Source: Streptomyces sp. NBC_00457 (GTDB lineage: Bacteria > Actinomycetota > Actinomycetes > Streptomycetales > Streptomycetaceae). From it: a stretch of 64,000 nucleotides of DNA. The notes beneath the pieces were generated by a model. That model was not told the origin of the DNA. It searched no databases and was given only the letters and a program-made list of their open reading frames with translations. The position numbers and the translations under genes are program-made. The stretch covers positions 8,370,001 to 8,434,000 of the forward strand of contig NZ_CP107905.1 of NCBI RefSeq assembly GCF_036014015.1, in the 5' to 3' direction. Of the stretch, positions 18,360 through 28,256 are shown piece by piece. Within the stretch, counting starts at the first letter, position 1, and each line of letters opens with the position of its first letter.

Positions 18360-21322
18360 CGGCCGGCCGCCTCCAGCGTGTCCAGTACGCGGTCGGGCGG
18401 GCCGGAGACGACGATGCGGCCCGCCGCCATGACGTGTACGACGTCGGCGAGGTCGGCGACCAGGTCGAGATCGTGCTCGACGACGAGCAGGGCGGTGCCG
18501 TCGGCGGCGAGGGCCTTCAGGACGCGGGCCAGCGCGGTCACTTCGGCGGTGTCCAGGCCCGCGGCGGGCTCGTCGAGCAGCAGCACGCGCGGGCTGCCCG
18601 CGAGGGCCCGGGCCAACTCCACCCTGCGCAGGGTGCCGGTGGGCAGACCCGCGGCGGGAAGCTTCCGGACCGGCCCCTCCAGACCGAGCAGCCTCAGCGC
18701 CCGCTCTACTGCCGTGTGATCGGGGATCCGGCCCTGCTCGGCGCCCACGCGAACGTTTTCGGCCACGGTCAACGAGGGGAAAACGGCCAGTTGCTGGAAC
18801 GTCCGTGCGATGCCGAGCCGGGTGCGGGCGTGTGCGGGCAGCCGGGTGATGTCCCGGTCGTCGAGCCGTACGTGGCCTTGTGCGGGGCGCAGGGTGCCGG
18901 CGAGGCAGTGGAACAGGGTGCTCTTGCCCGCGCCGTTGGGGCCGACGACGGCGGTGATCCGGCCTCGGGGGACGTCGAGGTCGATGTCGTCGAGCGCGGT
19001 GAAGCCGCCGTAGTCGGCGTGGAGGTGGCGGGTGGTGAGGATCGGTTTGGGGAGCCCACCCGCCCCACCCGTGCCACTTTCGTCGTCGGGTGCGGGTGGC
19101 CCTGGTGGGGGCGGAGCGCCGTCGGCGGGTGCGGGTGGTTGCGGTGGGGGGTGGGCGTGGGCGGTCGGTGTCGGGGGGTGCTGTGCGGGCTTGGCGTGGT
19201 CGGTGGGTGCGGGCGGTTGCTGGGAAGGCTGGGCCTGGTCGGATTGCGTGGGTGGCTCTTGTGAGGGCTGGGCGCTGTTGTGGGGTGGCTGTGGTTCTCG
19301 CGGGTCCTTGGCGTCGCTGGGGGGTGTGGGTGGTCGCAGTTGGGACTGGGCGCTGATGTGGCCCGTGGGTAGACCCTGGCGGAGTCTCGCGTCGGATGTC
19401 GTGGCCGTGGCTGTGTCGTCGGTGGGCGTCGCGGTCGTCGGTTCCGGGTGAGGGGCCCGGCCCTGTGCCCGTCGTCGTAGGCGCCTTCGTAGCTCCACCC
19501 CCGCCGTCGTCAGCCCCGCGTTCCGCTGTGGCCGCAGGCGCTGCGTCGCTGTTCGCAGTGCCTCGTACGGGCCTCCGGGGAAGCGGCCGACCAGGACTGC
19601 CAGTACGCCGATCAGGGCCGCTGCCACGCCGCCTCGCGCCCCCGCGTCCAGGCCCACCAGGAGGGCGGCTGCTGCGAGTGCGCCCAGGGTGGAGTCGGCG
19701 CCCAGGACGACCACCGCCGCGAACCAGAGCAGGCCGCGGACGGGGTCGTAGGCGCCGGGGTCGAAGGCGCGGAGGCCCATGCCGAGCATGCCGCCGCCGA
19801 GGGCGGCCAGCGCGGCGCCGGAGACGAAGGCCAGGAGTTTGAGGGACGGGACCTGCACGCCTGCTGCCGACGCGCCCGATTCGTGGTCGCGCATGGCCGC
19901 GAGGGCTCTGCCCGTACGGCCCCTGCGCAGCGCGTGGGTCGCGAGGAGCGCGGCTGCCAGCAGGGCCAACTCCAGGACGTAGTACGCGCGGTCCCCGTCG
20001 AAGCCCGCCGGACGGTCCAGCGAGAGGCCCGACGTGGCGTACGGCTGCGCGAAGACGAAGCGGCTCACGCCCACGCCGACCGCGAAGGTCGCCAGCGCCA
20101 GCGCCAGGCCCTGGCGGCTGATCGCCGGCCAGCCGGTGAGCAGGCCCAGGGGTGCGACCAGGAGCACCGCCACCGCCAGCGCGGCCAGTTCCGGCAGGCG
20201 GGGGACGCCGGGAAAGCGGCCTGCCGCGAGCAGGGCGGTGAAGAGGGCGCCCAGGCCCGCGTATGCCGCCTGGCCGAGCGAGATCTGGCCGCCGCGGCCG
20301 GTGACGACCACCAGGGAGAGCAGCACCACGCCCAGCGCCGGCACTTGCACCGACGTATGGAGGTCCGAGCCGGCGAAGCCCAGCGGCAGCAGGAACAGGA
20401 CCACGGCCACGATCCAGGCGCCCGGCGGGGTCGGTACGCGCGCGGTGGCCGTGCGCGGCAGTGCGTCCCGGGTGCCGACGCGGGGCAGGACGAGGGCCGC
20501 GATCAGCAGCGCCACCACGAACAGGTTCGCCCCGACGGCCTGGAGCAACGGTTCGCCCCATCCGGAGGGGTGAAGCCGCGTCAGCTGGCTCTGCGCCACC
20601 CCGATGCCCAGCGCCACCACCACCGCGACCGGCAGACTCCGCATCCGCGCGGCCACCGCGACCGCGACGACCTCCATGACGAGCAGCGGCAGTCCGTACG
20701 GGTCCAGCCGGACGTACGGCGCCAGCAGCACGCCTGTCAGACCCGCCGTGAACGACCCGAACGCCCAGCCGGCCGCCGCCACCCGGTCCGCGTCGATCCC
20801 GCCGAGCACGGCCAGCTGCCGGTCGTCCACGACCGCCCTGAGCTCCCGCCCGAACCTCGTCCACCGGATCACCGCACCGACACCGGTCGCCAGTACGGCC
20901 ACCACCGCCAACTGCCCCCACGGATCCGCCGACACCAGCTCCGGAGCGTCGTCCCGCGCACCCTGCCCCCACACCAGCGCCGCCCCGCCGACCAGCAGCA
21001 CGAAGACCCCGATCGACGCCACCAGCGTCTGCGCCGGATCGCTGCCGAGCACGGACAGCGGGCGGAAGACGAAACGCTCCAGCACCACCCCCAGGCCCGG
21101 TGCCAGGACCACCAGCGTCACCAGCGCGCCCAGCCACAGCGGCCAACCCCACTCGACCACGCACTGCCGCAGCGAGTACGCGCACACCATGGCGATCGCC
21201 CCGTGCGCGAAGTTGAGCACCCCGGTCGCGCGGTACGTCACGATCAGGCCGATCCCGGTGAGCGCGGCGGCGCTGCCGACCGACAGACCGGCGAGCGTGA
21301 GGTCGTACGTGAGGGACGACAT
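18356..21322 (-). CDS. Fused LivH-LivM-LivG ABC transporter: two permeases and an ATPase in one chain
   Basis: 988 residues joining three normally separate proteins. Residues about 1-290 are a LivH-type permease (GIGLIVTYRATGVLNFAHGA), about 300-600 a LivM-type permease (GRGGQISLGQAAYAGLGALF; GRTGRALAAMRDHESGASAA), about 610-750 a Pro/Gln/Thr-rich disordered linker, and about 755-988 a LivG-type ATPase with Walker A VGPNGAGKSTLFH, signature-like LPTGTLRRVELARALAGSPR and Walker B LLLDEPAAGLD. The LSGGQ position reads PTGTL, a degenerate signature. The frame is open throughout. Starts at the stop of the small membrane protein and is coupled to livF. Cargo is probably a hydrophobic amino acid or another amide-like solute. 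Confidence 0.88.
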
Positions 21323-21798
21323 CAGCCGTCTGCTTCGGCGGGCTCACAGATCGGGCAGGGCCCCAGCTCGCCGCTCGCCACCAGCTTCCCGTCCACCGGC
21401 ACCGACTCCGCCTTCCCGGCGACCAACGGGCAGTCCGCGCGATGGAACAGCGTGCCGCCCGGCACCATCAGCAGATCCGCGCTGACCGCGAGGGGCGCGG
21501 CCGCCGCCTGCCCGGAGTCCACCGTGCCGTCGGGCTCGGCGGCGACCAGCAGGCCGTACAGCTCCTCCACGCGCGCGGCGGCGAGCGCGTTGCGGCCGTG
21601 CGTCAGCAGCACCGCACCGGCGATGATCAACGCGGCTCCCGGGACCGTGCAGGACGCGAGATAGGGCAGCTGCCGCTCGGCGAACCGCTCGCCCGAGATG
21701 CCGTACCAGCCGATCACACACAGCACCGCGCCCGCGGCGAGCGCCGCCCAGCCGGCCCACAGGACGGGGTGCACGGTCCGCAGTCGGGCTGTCCGCAT
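21322..21798 (-). CDS. Small membrane protein with C-terminal Cys/His motif
   Basis: 158 residues: two N-terminal TM helices (PVLWAGWAALAAGAVLCVIG, TVPGAALIIAGAVLLTHG) and a soluble tail with FHRADCPLVAGK and GPCPICEP, a Cys-x-Cys arrangement seen in Ada-like metal-binding modules. ATG 21798 follows GGGAGCCAGAG; a GTG at 21813 is the alternative. First gene of the transporter operon, overlapping the fused permease by 1 base. It could be an accessory or redox-sensing subunit; function unknown. Confidence 0.68.
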   Translation of the reverse strand: MRTARLRTVHPVLWAGWAALAAGAVLCVIGWYGISGERFAERQLPYLASCTVPGAALIIAGAVLLTHGRNALAAARVEELYGLLVAAEPDGTVDSGQAAAAPLAVSADLLMVPGGTLFHRADCPLVAGKAESVPVDGKLVASGELGPCPICEPAEADG

Positions 21799-21921
21799 CT
21801 CTGGCTCCCACACGTCGTGAGTCTGTCCATGTCAGCCGATCGCTTGCACTATGCCTTCTGCAAGCTGACCCTGAAAGCACCGGGCGCGCACCGCCCGGAC
21901 CGACACCCGGTGGTGAGCCAG

Positions 21922-22479
21922 ATGGTTCTCGGGAGCGACCTCAGGCGGGGGAACGCGGGACGCGGCACCGCGATCGCGGCCGCGCTGCTCCTCTTCCTCG
22001 CCCCGGCCCTCGCGGCCTGCAGCGACGACGAGGGCGGCGGCAGCAGCGAGACACCGCCGACACCGACGGTCGAACAGACCGAACAGCCGACGAGTCCGGC
22101 CGCGTCGGGGCCCGCCGACACGGCGGCGGCCGAGCAGGAGATCAAGCAGAACTGGCAGAAGTTCTTCGATCCGGCGACCTCGACACAGGACAAGCAGTCC
22201 GTCCTCGAGAACGGCGACCGGATGGGGCCCGTGCTGGCGGCGTTCAGCGGCGACGAACGCGGCGGGCAGGTCCAGGCGAAGGTCACCGCGGTCGAGTTCA
22301 CCTCGCCGACCGAGGCGAACGTGACCTACGACCTGACGCTGAAGGGCGCCACCGCACTGCCCGGCGCCTCCGGAACGGCGGTCGAGCAGGACGACGCCTG
22401 GAAGGTGTCCGCCAAGACCCTGTGCGCGCTGGTGAGCATGAGCGGCAATGCCTCGGCCTCGGCCCTCCCGGGCTGTTGA
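21922..22479 (+). CDS. Lipoprotein, Mtb12-like
   Basis: 185 residues if started at ATG 21922; the exact start is uncertain because the frame is open further upstream (ATGs at 21829 and 21835, GTGs at 21910 and 21913). Signal peptide with lipobox LLLFLAPALAAC, an acidic/Thr-Pro linker, then a compact domain (QEIKQNWQKFFDPATSTQDK, VTAVEFTSPTEANVTYDLTL) that resembles the low-molecular-weight antigen MTB12 family. Overlaps the substrate-binding protein gene by 32 bp and is divergent from the permease operon, so it probably belongs to the same transport system. Confidence 0.75.
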   Translation: MVLGSDLRRGNAGRGTAIAAALLLFLAPALAACSDDEGGGSSETPPTPTVEQTEQPTSPAASGPADTAAAEQEIKQNWQKFFDPATSTQDKQSVLENGDRMGPVLAAFSGDERGGQVQAKVTAVEFTSPTEANVTYDLTLKGATALPGASGTAVEQDDAWKVSAKTLCALVSMSGNASASALPGC

Positions 22480-23743
22480 GGCCCTCGCCGCGGTGCTGCT
22501 GCTCGCCCTGAGCACGGCCTGCGGCAGCCGCCTGCCGGAGAGCGACTTCGAGAACGACGGCCGTACGACCCCGTCGGCGACCTCCGGTGCGCCGCTGCGC
22601 GTCGGCATCATCACCAGCGCCACCAGCCCCGTCGGCGGCAACGCCTTCACCGGCCCGCGCGACGGCGCCAAGGCCTGGTTCGACCGCCTCAACGCGCGCG
22701 GGGGCATCGACGGCCGCCCGGTCGAGGTGCGTCTGTGCGACGACGGCGGCAGCGGGGTCGGCAACAACGAGTGCGTGCACCAGCTCATCGACGAGGACGA
22801 GGTCGTCGCCCTGGTCGCCACCACCGCGCTCGACTACGCGGGCGCCTCCCGTGTCTCACGCGCGCGCGTGCCCGACATCGGCGGCCAGCCCATCGGCGCC
22901 GCCTACGACACCTGGCCGCACCTCTACGGCATCTACGGCAGCCTCGCGCCCCGCGACGGCACGACCGGCTGGGACGGCAAGCAGTACGGCGGCACCGAGG
23001 TCTACCGGTACTTCAAGCGCGAGCACGGCGCCCGCACGGCCGCCGTCGTCTCGTACAACCAGGCCGCGTCCGCCGCCTACGCCCGGCTCGTCGAGCGGGG
23101 ACTGAGGGCCGAGGGCTACAAGGTCGTCACCGAGCAGGTCGACTTCGCGCTGCCCAACTTCCGTGCCGTGGCGGCCGACCTCAAGGAGCAGGGCGCCGAC
23201 CTCGTCTTCGACGCGATCGACGGACACGGCAACGCCCAGCTGTGCAAGGCGATGGACGACGTCGGCGCCGAGGTCACCGCCAAGGTCACGAACGTACAGA
23301 ACTGGACGTCCGCCGTCCCCGACGACTACAAGGACTCGCCGCGCTGCCGCAACGCCCTGTGGGCGACCGGATCCAGCCGGAACTTCGAGGACACGGACCA
23401 TGAGGCCGTACGGGAGTTCCGGGACGCCACCGAGGGGCTGAAGACGCACTCCCAGTGGCAGTTGGAGGGGTGGGCCGCGGCCATGTGGTTCACGGAGGCG
23501 GCACGGTCCTGTGCCCAGGAGGGCGTCACGCGCGCGTGCGTCGACGACTTCATGAGCCGCAGCGAGGGCTATACCGCCGACGGGCTGCTGGTTCCGGTCC
23601 GGTTCGAGCGGCTGGCCGAGCCGCCCAGGACCCGCAGGACCTGTGTGTCGGTGGCCCGCTGGCAGGACGGCAAGGGCTGGGTCTCCCAGGGGGACATGAA
23701 CGACACGTGCTTCGACGTGCCGCAACTGCCGTACGAGCAATGA
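22448..23743 (+). CDS. ABC transporter substrate-binding lipoprotein (Leu/Ile/Val-binding type)
   Basis: 431 residues: lipobox VLLLALSTAC, then a Peripla_BP_6-type fold (LRVGIITSATSPVGGNAFTG; RDGAKAWFDRLNARGGIDGR; NECVHQLIDEDEVVALVATT). It captures the solute outside the membrane and hands it to the fused permease encoded divergently. Several Cys residues (RSCAQEGVTRACVDD; CVSVARW; DTCFDV) could form disulfides. ATG 22448 overlaps the upstream lipoprotein gene, so the two are coupled. Confidence 0.87.
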   Translation: MPRPRPSRAVEALAAVLLLALSTACGSRLPESDFENDGRTTPSATSGAPLRVGIITSATSPVGGNAFTGPRDGAKAWFDRLNARGGIDGRPVEVRLCDDGGSGVGNNECVHQLIDEDEVVALVATTALDYAGASRVSRARVPDIGGQPIGAAYDTWPHLYGIYGSLAPRDGTTGWDGKQYGGTEVYRYFKREHGARTAAVVSYNQAASAAYARLVERGLRAEGYKVVTEQVDFALPNFRAVAADLKEQGADLVFDAIDGHGNAQLCKAMDDVGAEVTAKVTNVQNWTSAVPDDYKDSPRCRNALWATGSSRNFEDTDHEAVREFRDATEGLKTHSQWQLEGWAAAMWFTEAARSCAQEGVTRACVDDFMSRSEGYTADGLLVPVRFERLAEPPRTRRTCVSVARWQDGKGWVSQGDMNDTCFDVPQLPYEQ

Positions 23744-23765
23744 CGCCTTGTACGAGCGATGACGT

Positions 23766-23792
23766 CCTTGCGGACAGTCCCTGTCCGCAAGG
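23766..23792. promoter_or_regulatory. Perfect 12-bp inverted repeat, likely WYL-regulator operator
   Basis: CCTTGCGGACAG (23766-23777), spacer TCC, CTGTCCGCAAGG (23781-23792), an exact palindrome 18 bases before the ATG of the WYL regulator. The GACAG...CTGTC core is of the kind seen near YafY/WYL regulators. Autoregulation is likely; it could alternatively be a terminator for the substrate-binding protein gene. Confidence 0.7.
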
Positions 23793-23810
23793 GCTGGCAG
23801 ACTCACCACC

Positions 23811-24839
23811 ATGTTGGAGACCTCGGCACGACTGCTGCGCCTGCTCTCGCTCCTCCAGGCCCACCGCGAATGGTCCGGCGCCGACCTGGCCGAGCGGCTC
23901 GGTGTCACGCCGCGCACGGTGCGCCGGGACGTGGACCGGCTGCGCGAGCTGGGATATCCCGTCAACGCCAGCCCCGGCACGGGCGGCGGCTATCAGCTGG
24001 GCGCGGGCGCCGAGCTGCCGCCGCTGCTCCTGGACGACGACGAGGCGGTGGCGGTCGCCGTCGGGCTGCGCACGGCCGCCGGGCAGGGCATCGAGGGCAT
24101 CGGCGAGACCTCCGTACGGGCCCTCGCCAAACTCGAACAGGTCCTGCCTAGCCGGCTGCGCCACCGCGTGGGCGCCCTGAACGCGTTCACCGTGCCGATG
24201 CTGCGCGGCCCCCAGCCCTCCGCCGTCGACCCGACCGTCCTGACCGAGCTGGCCCATCTGTGCCGGGACGCCGAGCGGCTGCGCTTCGAGTACCGCACGC
24301 ACGAGGGAGCCGTGACCCGCCGTACCGTCGAACCGCACCGCCTGGTGTGCACCGAGCGCCGCTGGTACCTGGTCGCCTGGGACCTGGACCGCGACGACTG
24401 GCGTACGTTCCGCGTCGACCGCATCACCCCGAAGCCGCCGCACGGCCCGCGGTTCACCCCGCGTGAGCCGCCCGCCGACGACCTCGCCGCGTATGTCTCG
24501 CAAGGGGTCTCCACGCGCGCGTACGCCTCGCACGCCGTCATCCGGCTGCTGGTGCCGCTGGCGGAGGCGGCCGAGAGGATCTCGCCGTCGGCCGGGGTGC
24601 TGGAGCCCGAGGGGGAGAACAGCTGTGTCCTGCGCACCGGGGCCGCGAGTCTCGACGTGATGGTCATTCACGTGATGCTGATGGGCTTCGAATTCGAGGT
24701 GCTGGAGCCTGTCGAGCTCACCGACACGATCAGGATCGCTCGGGACCGGCTGTCTCGCGCTCTGGAGCGAGCTCCGCGTACTCGGGATGGTGCAGGTCGA
24801 ACGCCGGGGACTCGGAGCGGATCCGGGGCAGCGCGGTGA
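23811..24839 (+). CDS. HTH and WYL-domain transcriptional regulator (YafY-like)
   Basis: 342 residues: N-terminal winged helix ([40 protein letters not shown]) and a WYL domain ([40 protein letters not shown]). WYL domains sense nucleic-acid or small-molecule ligands. ATG 23811. Its last 110 bp overlap the convergent ctaD, so transcription of one may interfere with the other. The perfect palindrome just upstream suggests self-control. Confidence 0.87.
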   Translation: MLETSARLLRLLSLLQAHREWSGADLAERLGVTPRTVRRDVDRLRELGYPVNASPGTGGGYQLGAGAELPPLLLDDDEAVAVAVGLRTAAGQGIEGIGETSVRALAKLEQVLPSRLRHRVGALNAFTVPMLRGPQPSAVDPTVLTELAHLCRDAERLRFEYRTHEGAVTRRTVEPHRLVCTERRWYLVAWDLDRDDWRTFRVDRITPKPPHGPRFTPREPPADDLAAYVSQGVSTRAYASHAVIRLLVPLAEAAERISPSAGVLEPEGENSCVLRTGAASLDVMVIHVMLMGFEFEVLEPVELTDTIRIARDRLSRALERAPRTRDGAGRTPGTRSGSGAAR

Positions 24840-26409
24840 AGTTGTGCCGGGGCGGTGGGCAGGAGGTCGCCCACTCCAGGGAGCGGCCGTAGCCCCAGGG
24901 GTCGTCGACCTCGACCTTCACGCCGTACTTGGCGGTCTTCCAGACGTTGTAGAGGAACGGCAGCGTCGACAGGCCGAGGAGGAACGAGCCGATCGTCGAG
25001 ACGGTGTTGAGCGCCGTGAAGCCGTCGGCGGCGAGATAGTCCGAGTAGCGGCGCGGCATGCCCTCGGCGCCCAGCCAGTGCATCACCAGGAACGTGGTGT
25101 GGAAGCCGATGAACAGCGTCCAGAAGTGGATCTTGCCGAGCCGCTCGTCGAGCATCTTCCCGGTGAACTTCGGCCACCAGAAGTAGAAGCCGGCGAAGAT
25201 CGCGAAGACGACCGTGCCGAACACGACGTAGTGGAAGTGCGCGACCACGAAGTAGGTGTCCGTGACGTGGAAGTCCATCGGCGGCGAGGCGAGGATCACG
25301 CCGGTCAGACCGCCGAAGAGGAACGTCACCAGGAACCCCACCGACCACAGCATCGGCGTCTCGAACGACAGGGAGCCCTTGATCATGGTCCCGGTCCAGT
25401 TGAAGAACTTCACGCCCGTCGGCACCGCGATCAGGAAGCTCATGAAGGAGAAGAAAGGCAGCAGCACCGCGCCCGTCGCGAACATGTGGTGCGCCCACAC
25501 CACCACCGACAGACCGGTGATCGCCATCGTCGCGCCGATCAGCGTCAGATAGCCGAAGATCGGCTTCCGGCTGAAGACCGGAATGATCTCCGTGATGATG
25601 CCGAAGAACGGCAGCGCGATGATGTACACCTCGGGATGGCCGAAGAACCAGAACAGGTGCTGCCACAGCAGTGCGCCGCCGTTCGCCGCCGTGAAGATCT
25701 GCGAGCCGAACCGCCGGTCCGCCTCCAGACAGAGCAGCGCCGCGGCCAGCACCGGGAACGCCATCAGGATCAGGATCGACGTGAACAGCGTGTTCCACAC
25801 GAAGATCGGCATCCGGAACATCGTCATGCCGGGGACGCGCATCCCGATGATGGTGGTGATGAAGTTGACCGCGCCGAGGATGGTGCCGAAGCCGGCCAGT
25901 GCGAGCCCCATGATCCACAGGTCGGGTCCGACGCCCGGCGAGCGTTCCGCGCTGTTCAGCGGCGCGTAGGCGAACCAGCCGAAGGCCGCGGGCCCCGAAG
26001 GCACCAGCAGCGAGCCCAGCACGATCAGGCCACCGAACAGGAACAGCCAGTACGACAGCATGTTCAGGCGTGGGAAGGCGACGTCGGGGGCGCCGATCTG
26101 CAGCGGCATCAGCTCGTTGGCGAAACCCGCGAAGGTCGGCGTCGCGAACAGCAGCAGCATGATCGTGCCGTGCATCGTGAACAGCTGGTTGAACTGCTGG
26201 TTGTCGATCAGCTGCAGCCCCGGCCGGGCGAGTTCGGCGCGCATGATCAGCGCCATCAGGCCGCCGACGAGGAAGAAGGCGAACGACGTGATCAGGTAGA
26301 GATGGCCGATCTTCTTGTGGTCGGTGGTCGTCAGCCAGTCGACGACCACCCGTCCCTGCGGCCTCTTCCGCGTGGGCCGCATCGCCGTCTGCACGGTCTC
26401 GGTCCCCAT
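24730..26409 (-). CDS. ctaD: Cytochrome c oxidase subunit I, standing alone
   Basis: 559-residue catalytic subunit of an aa3-type terminal oxidase, about 12 TM helices. Ligands are intact: [14 protein letters not shown] (low-spin heme His), [17 protein letters not shown] (CuB His, Tyr and D-channel Glu), [11 protein letters not shown] (CuB His pair), [11 protein letters not shown] (heme His ligands). No ctaC, ctaE or qcr genes are near, so it must share subunits made elsewhere or be an alternative form. ATG 26409. The C-terminus is polar and overlaps the convergent WYL gene. Confidence 0.93.
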   Translation of the reverse strand: MGTETVQTAMRPTRKRPQGRVVVDWLTTTDHKKIGHLYLITSFAFFLVGGLMALIMRAELARPGLQLIDNQQFNQLFTMHGTIMLLLFATPTFAGFANELMPLQIGAPDVAFPRLNMLSYWLFLFGGLIVLGSLLVPSGPAAFGWFAYAPLNSAERSPGVGPDLWIMGLALAGFGTILGAVNFITTIIGMRVPGMTMFRMPIFVWNTLFTSILILMAFPVLAAALLCLEADRRFGSQIFTAANGGALLWQHLFWFFGHPEVYIIALPFFGIITEIIPVFSRKPIFGYLTLIGATMAITGLSVVVWAHHMFATGAVLLPFFSFMSFLIAVPTGVKFFNWTGTMIKGSLSFETPMLWSVGFLVTFLFGGLTGVILASPPMDFHVTDTYFVVAHFHYVVFGTVVFAIFAGFYFWWPKFTGKMLDERLGKIHFWTLFIGFHTTFLVMHWLGAEGMPRRYSDYLAADGFTALNTVSTIGSFLLGLSTLPFLYNVWKTAKYGVKVEVDDPWGYGRSLEWATSCPPPRHNFTALPRIRSESPAFDLHHPEYAELAPERETAGPERS

Positions 26410-26480
26410 ACGCTCGCTCGCCCCTTCGCTCGTCGCGCCACGGGCCGCTGCAAGCCCGCGGCGCGCGAGTGCCCGCGAGC

Positions 26481-26549
26481 TCACGTCATGATGCTCGCGC
26501 CGTCGTGCGCCGCGACAGGGGGCGTACCGGGGTTCTGTGCCTGAGCCAT
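26481..26549 (-). CDS. Candidate 22-residue small ORF upstream of ctaD
   Basis: [20 protein letters not shown] and two more residues, ATG 26549, preceded by CAGGAAATGC, which can serve as a ribosome binding site. Most codons end in G or C. It stops 71 bases before ctaD on the same strand and might be a leader peptide or a small subunit-like peptide. No TM segment. Too short to be sure it is translated. Confidence 0.4.
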   Translation of the reverse strand: MAQAQNPGTPPVAAHDGASIMT

Positions 26550-26843
26550 GCATTTCCTGTGCGGCGTCAGCACCCGTGGGCCCCACGCGGAATCGGAATG
26601 GAATGCGGATCCGTGGCGGTTACCCCGGCACTTTCCGCCGGGCTTTTCGCCGGAGTCGGGCGACACGCGGAAATTACGTTCGAATGCCTGCGTAAGGCGT
26701 ACGCGCGCGCCCGTTCGTGTGACGAAGTGCACCAGAAACGCGTGTCGTGATCCTGTGACAAAAGTGTGACCCGAGAGGGATCAGTGGCCCACGGTGTACG
26801 GAACCGACTTCCGTGCCCGCTCAATGGGGCCTAGCGTGGCGCC
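26550..26843 (-). promoter_or_regulatory. Promoter zone between ctaD (and small ORF) and the I78 inhibitor gene
   Basis: No gene supported. GTGAC-N6-GTGAC (26755-26770) is an 11-bp-period direct repeat, with further GTGAC near 26719; such repeats resemble binding sites of two-component response regulators. The divergent genes ctaD and the I78 inhibitor must both be controlled from here. Confidence 0.5.
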
Positions 26844-27059
26844 ATGGCACCCATTCCGAAACCCCCCGCCGAACCTCAGGACAGCCCGGATTCGTATGTG
26901 GGCCTTGATGCCGGAGCGGCCGAGCAACGCGCGCGTGACCGGGGCTGGTCGACCGTGCGGTCCCTGCCGCCGGGCGCGATCATCACCATGGAGTACCGCG
27001 TGGGACGGCTGAACTTCGAGGTCAAGGACGGCCTGGTGGCGCGGGCCTGGAAGGGCTGA
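26844..27059 (+). CDS. Peptidase inhibitor I78-family protein
   Basis: 71 residues. The segment GAAEQRARDRGWSTVRSLPP and the ending NFEVKDGLVARAWKG match the small I78 inhibitor fold. There is no signal peptide, so an intracellular role is likely. Several extracellular proteases are coded in this window (33.8, 37.0, 62.0 kb), but no direct link can be shown. Followed by a strong terminator. Confidence 0.75.
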   Translation: MAPIPKPPAEPQDSPDSYVGLDAGAAEQRARDRGWSTVRSLPPGAIITMEYRVGRLNFEVKDGLVARAWKG

Positions 27060-27067
27060 GAAACGGC

Positions 27068-27121
27068 GACGGCCCTGGTTTCCCGCATCCGACGCATCGG
27101 ACGCGGGAAACCAGGGCCGTC
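27068..27121. terminator. Strong bidirectional terminator, 19-bp stem
   Basis: GACGGCCCTGGTTTCCCGC (27068-27086) and GCGGGAAACCAGGGCCGTC (27103-27121) are exact complements around a 16-base loop that itself can pair TCCGA with TCGGA. Ends both the I78 gene and the convergent PAP2 gene. Confidence 0.92.
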
Positions 27122-27134
27122 GTGCTGTGCGCGC

Positions 27135-28256
27135 TCAGCCGCCCGCGATGGGGTGGGCCGAGGTGGTTGTGCCGCGGGTGACGCGGTCCGCCTGCGGCGG
27201 GCGGCGGCTGCCGACCGGAGTGACCGGCGTGCGGTCCGAGCGGGCCGTGTGCGGGCCCGGCGCCAGATAGAGCGCCTTGGGCGTGTGGGCCGTGGAGACG
27301 GGGTCCTGCGCCGCGGAGACCGGCTCCTGCGCCGTGCAGACCGGCTCGGGCGCCGTCGAGACAGTGGACACCGACGACGGGGCCGTGGACACCGGCTCCG
27401 GCGCGGTGGGCTCCTCCTGGGCGGACGTACGCGGCTTGAGCGCCACCGGCACCTCGACCGGGCTCGCCGGGATCGTCGCCGGGGCGGCGCGGCGGGCGCG
27501 CCAGCGGTCGCGCAGGTCGAAGATCTCGGCCTCGGCGCGGGCGACCAGCGGCTCGAACCACGGCAGTGCCAGCAGGATCAGCAGACCCGCGGCCCAGCCG
27601 AGCAGCACATCGCTCAGCCAGTGCGTACCCAGGTACACGGTGGTCAGGCCGACGCTGAGCGACACCACGGCCGACAGGGCCGACAGCCAGCGCCGGGCCT
27701 GCGGTGTGGCGGCGAGGTAGGAGAGGATGCCCCAGGTCACCACGGCGTTCGCGGTGTGTCCCGAAGGAAATATGTCGCTGCCGGCCTGAAACCAGTTCCA
27801 CATCTCGTTGGAGCCGATGTCGGTCGCGTAGTGCGGACCGGAGCGGCCCAGGCCGTACTTCACCACGGCCACCGTGATGTTCAGCAGCAGCACGGCCGCG
27901 CCGAAGGCCAGCAGCGGGCGCAGCGTGTGCTGCCGCCAGGAGCGCCAGCCCAGCCAGGCCGTGACCATCACCGCGGTCGGGCCGCGCTGGCCGAGGACCA
28001 CCCAGTAGTCCAGGAAGGCGTGGATCTCCGGCCATTGCTGGTACGGCCGGAAGAGCATCGCCTGCCAGTCGAACCGGACCAGCCAAGAGGTCAGCACGAC
28101 CGCCAGAACGATCGTGAGGTAGAAGGCGAGCGTCGCGCCGAAAAGGACCACCCGGTGCCGCGTCATCCGGGGCACGTCTAGGACGGGCCGCTCCGGTTCA
28201 CGGTCCAGCCGGGCGAAGATCCGGTCGAGCCGGCTCGGCTTTGGTTCGGTACGCAC
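27135..28256 (-). CDS. PAP2-superfamily membrane phosphatase
   Basis: 373 residues with six TM helices. Phosphatase motifs: KYGLGRSGPHYA, PSGHTANAVVTW and GTHWLSDVLLGW. Substrate is probably a lipid phosphate such as undecaprenyl pyrophosphate or phosphatidic acid. The C-terminal 130 residues are hydrophilic, Pro/Ala/Ser-rich, with a seven-residue repeat. GTG start with no clear ribosome binding site; TAACGT about 10 bases upstream may be a -10 box of a leaderless transcript. Confidence 0.86.
   Translation of the reverse strand: MRTEPKPSRLDRIFARLDREPERPVLDVPRMTRHRVVLFGATLAFYLTIVLAVVLTSWLVRFDWQAMLFRPYQQWPEIHAFLDYWVVLGQRGPTAVMVTAWLGWRSWRQHTLRPLLAFGAAVLLLNITVAVVKYGLGRSGPHYATDIGSNEMWNWFQAGSDIFPSGHTANAVVTWGILSYLAATPQARRWLSALSAVVSLSVGLTTVYLGTHWLSDVLLGWAAGLLILLALPWFEPLVARAEAEIFDLRDRWRARRAAPATIPASPVEVPVALKPRTSAQEEPTAPEPVSTAPSSVSTVSTAPEPVCTAQEPVSAAQDPVSTAHTPKALYLAPGPHTARSDRTPVTPVGSRRPPQADRVTRGTTTSAHPIAGG
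27292..27354 (-). repeat. Three 21-bp tandem units inside the PAP2 gene
   Basis: GTGGAGACGGGGTCCTGCGC, GCGGAGACCGGCTCCTGCGC and GTGCAGACCGGCTCGGGCGC (each followed by C) repeat every 21 bases and code a seven-residue unit (EPVCTAQ, EPVSAAQ, DPVSTAH) in the disordered tail. Copy number may vary between strains. Confidence 0.75.

Noticed and set aside
19883..21664. 593-residue plus-strand reading frame across the Liv fusion
   Set aside because: Arg/Gln/His-rich shadow of the real minus-strand transporter gene.
24787..26544. 585-residue plus-strand reading frame
   Set aside because: Antisense shadow of ctaD, extremely rich in His, Arg, Gln and Glu.
26469..26750. 93-residue plus-strand ORF upstream of the I78 gene
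   Set aside because: Lies in the ctaD promoter region, has no ribosome binding site and no recognisable pattern.
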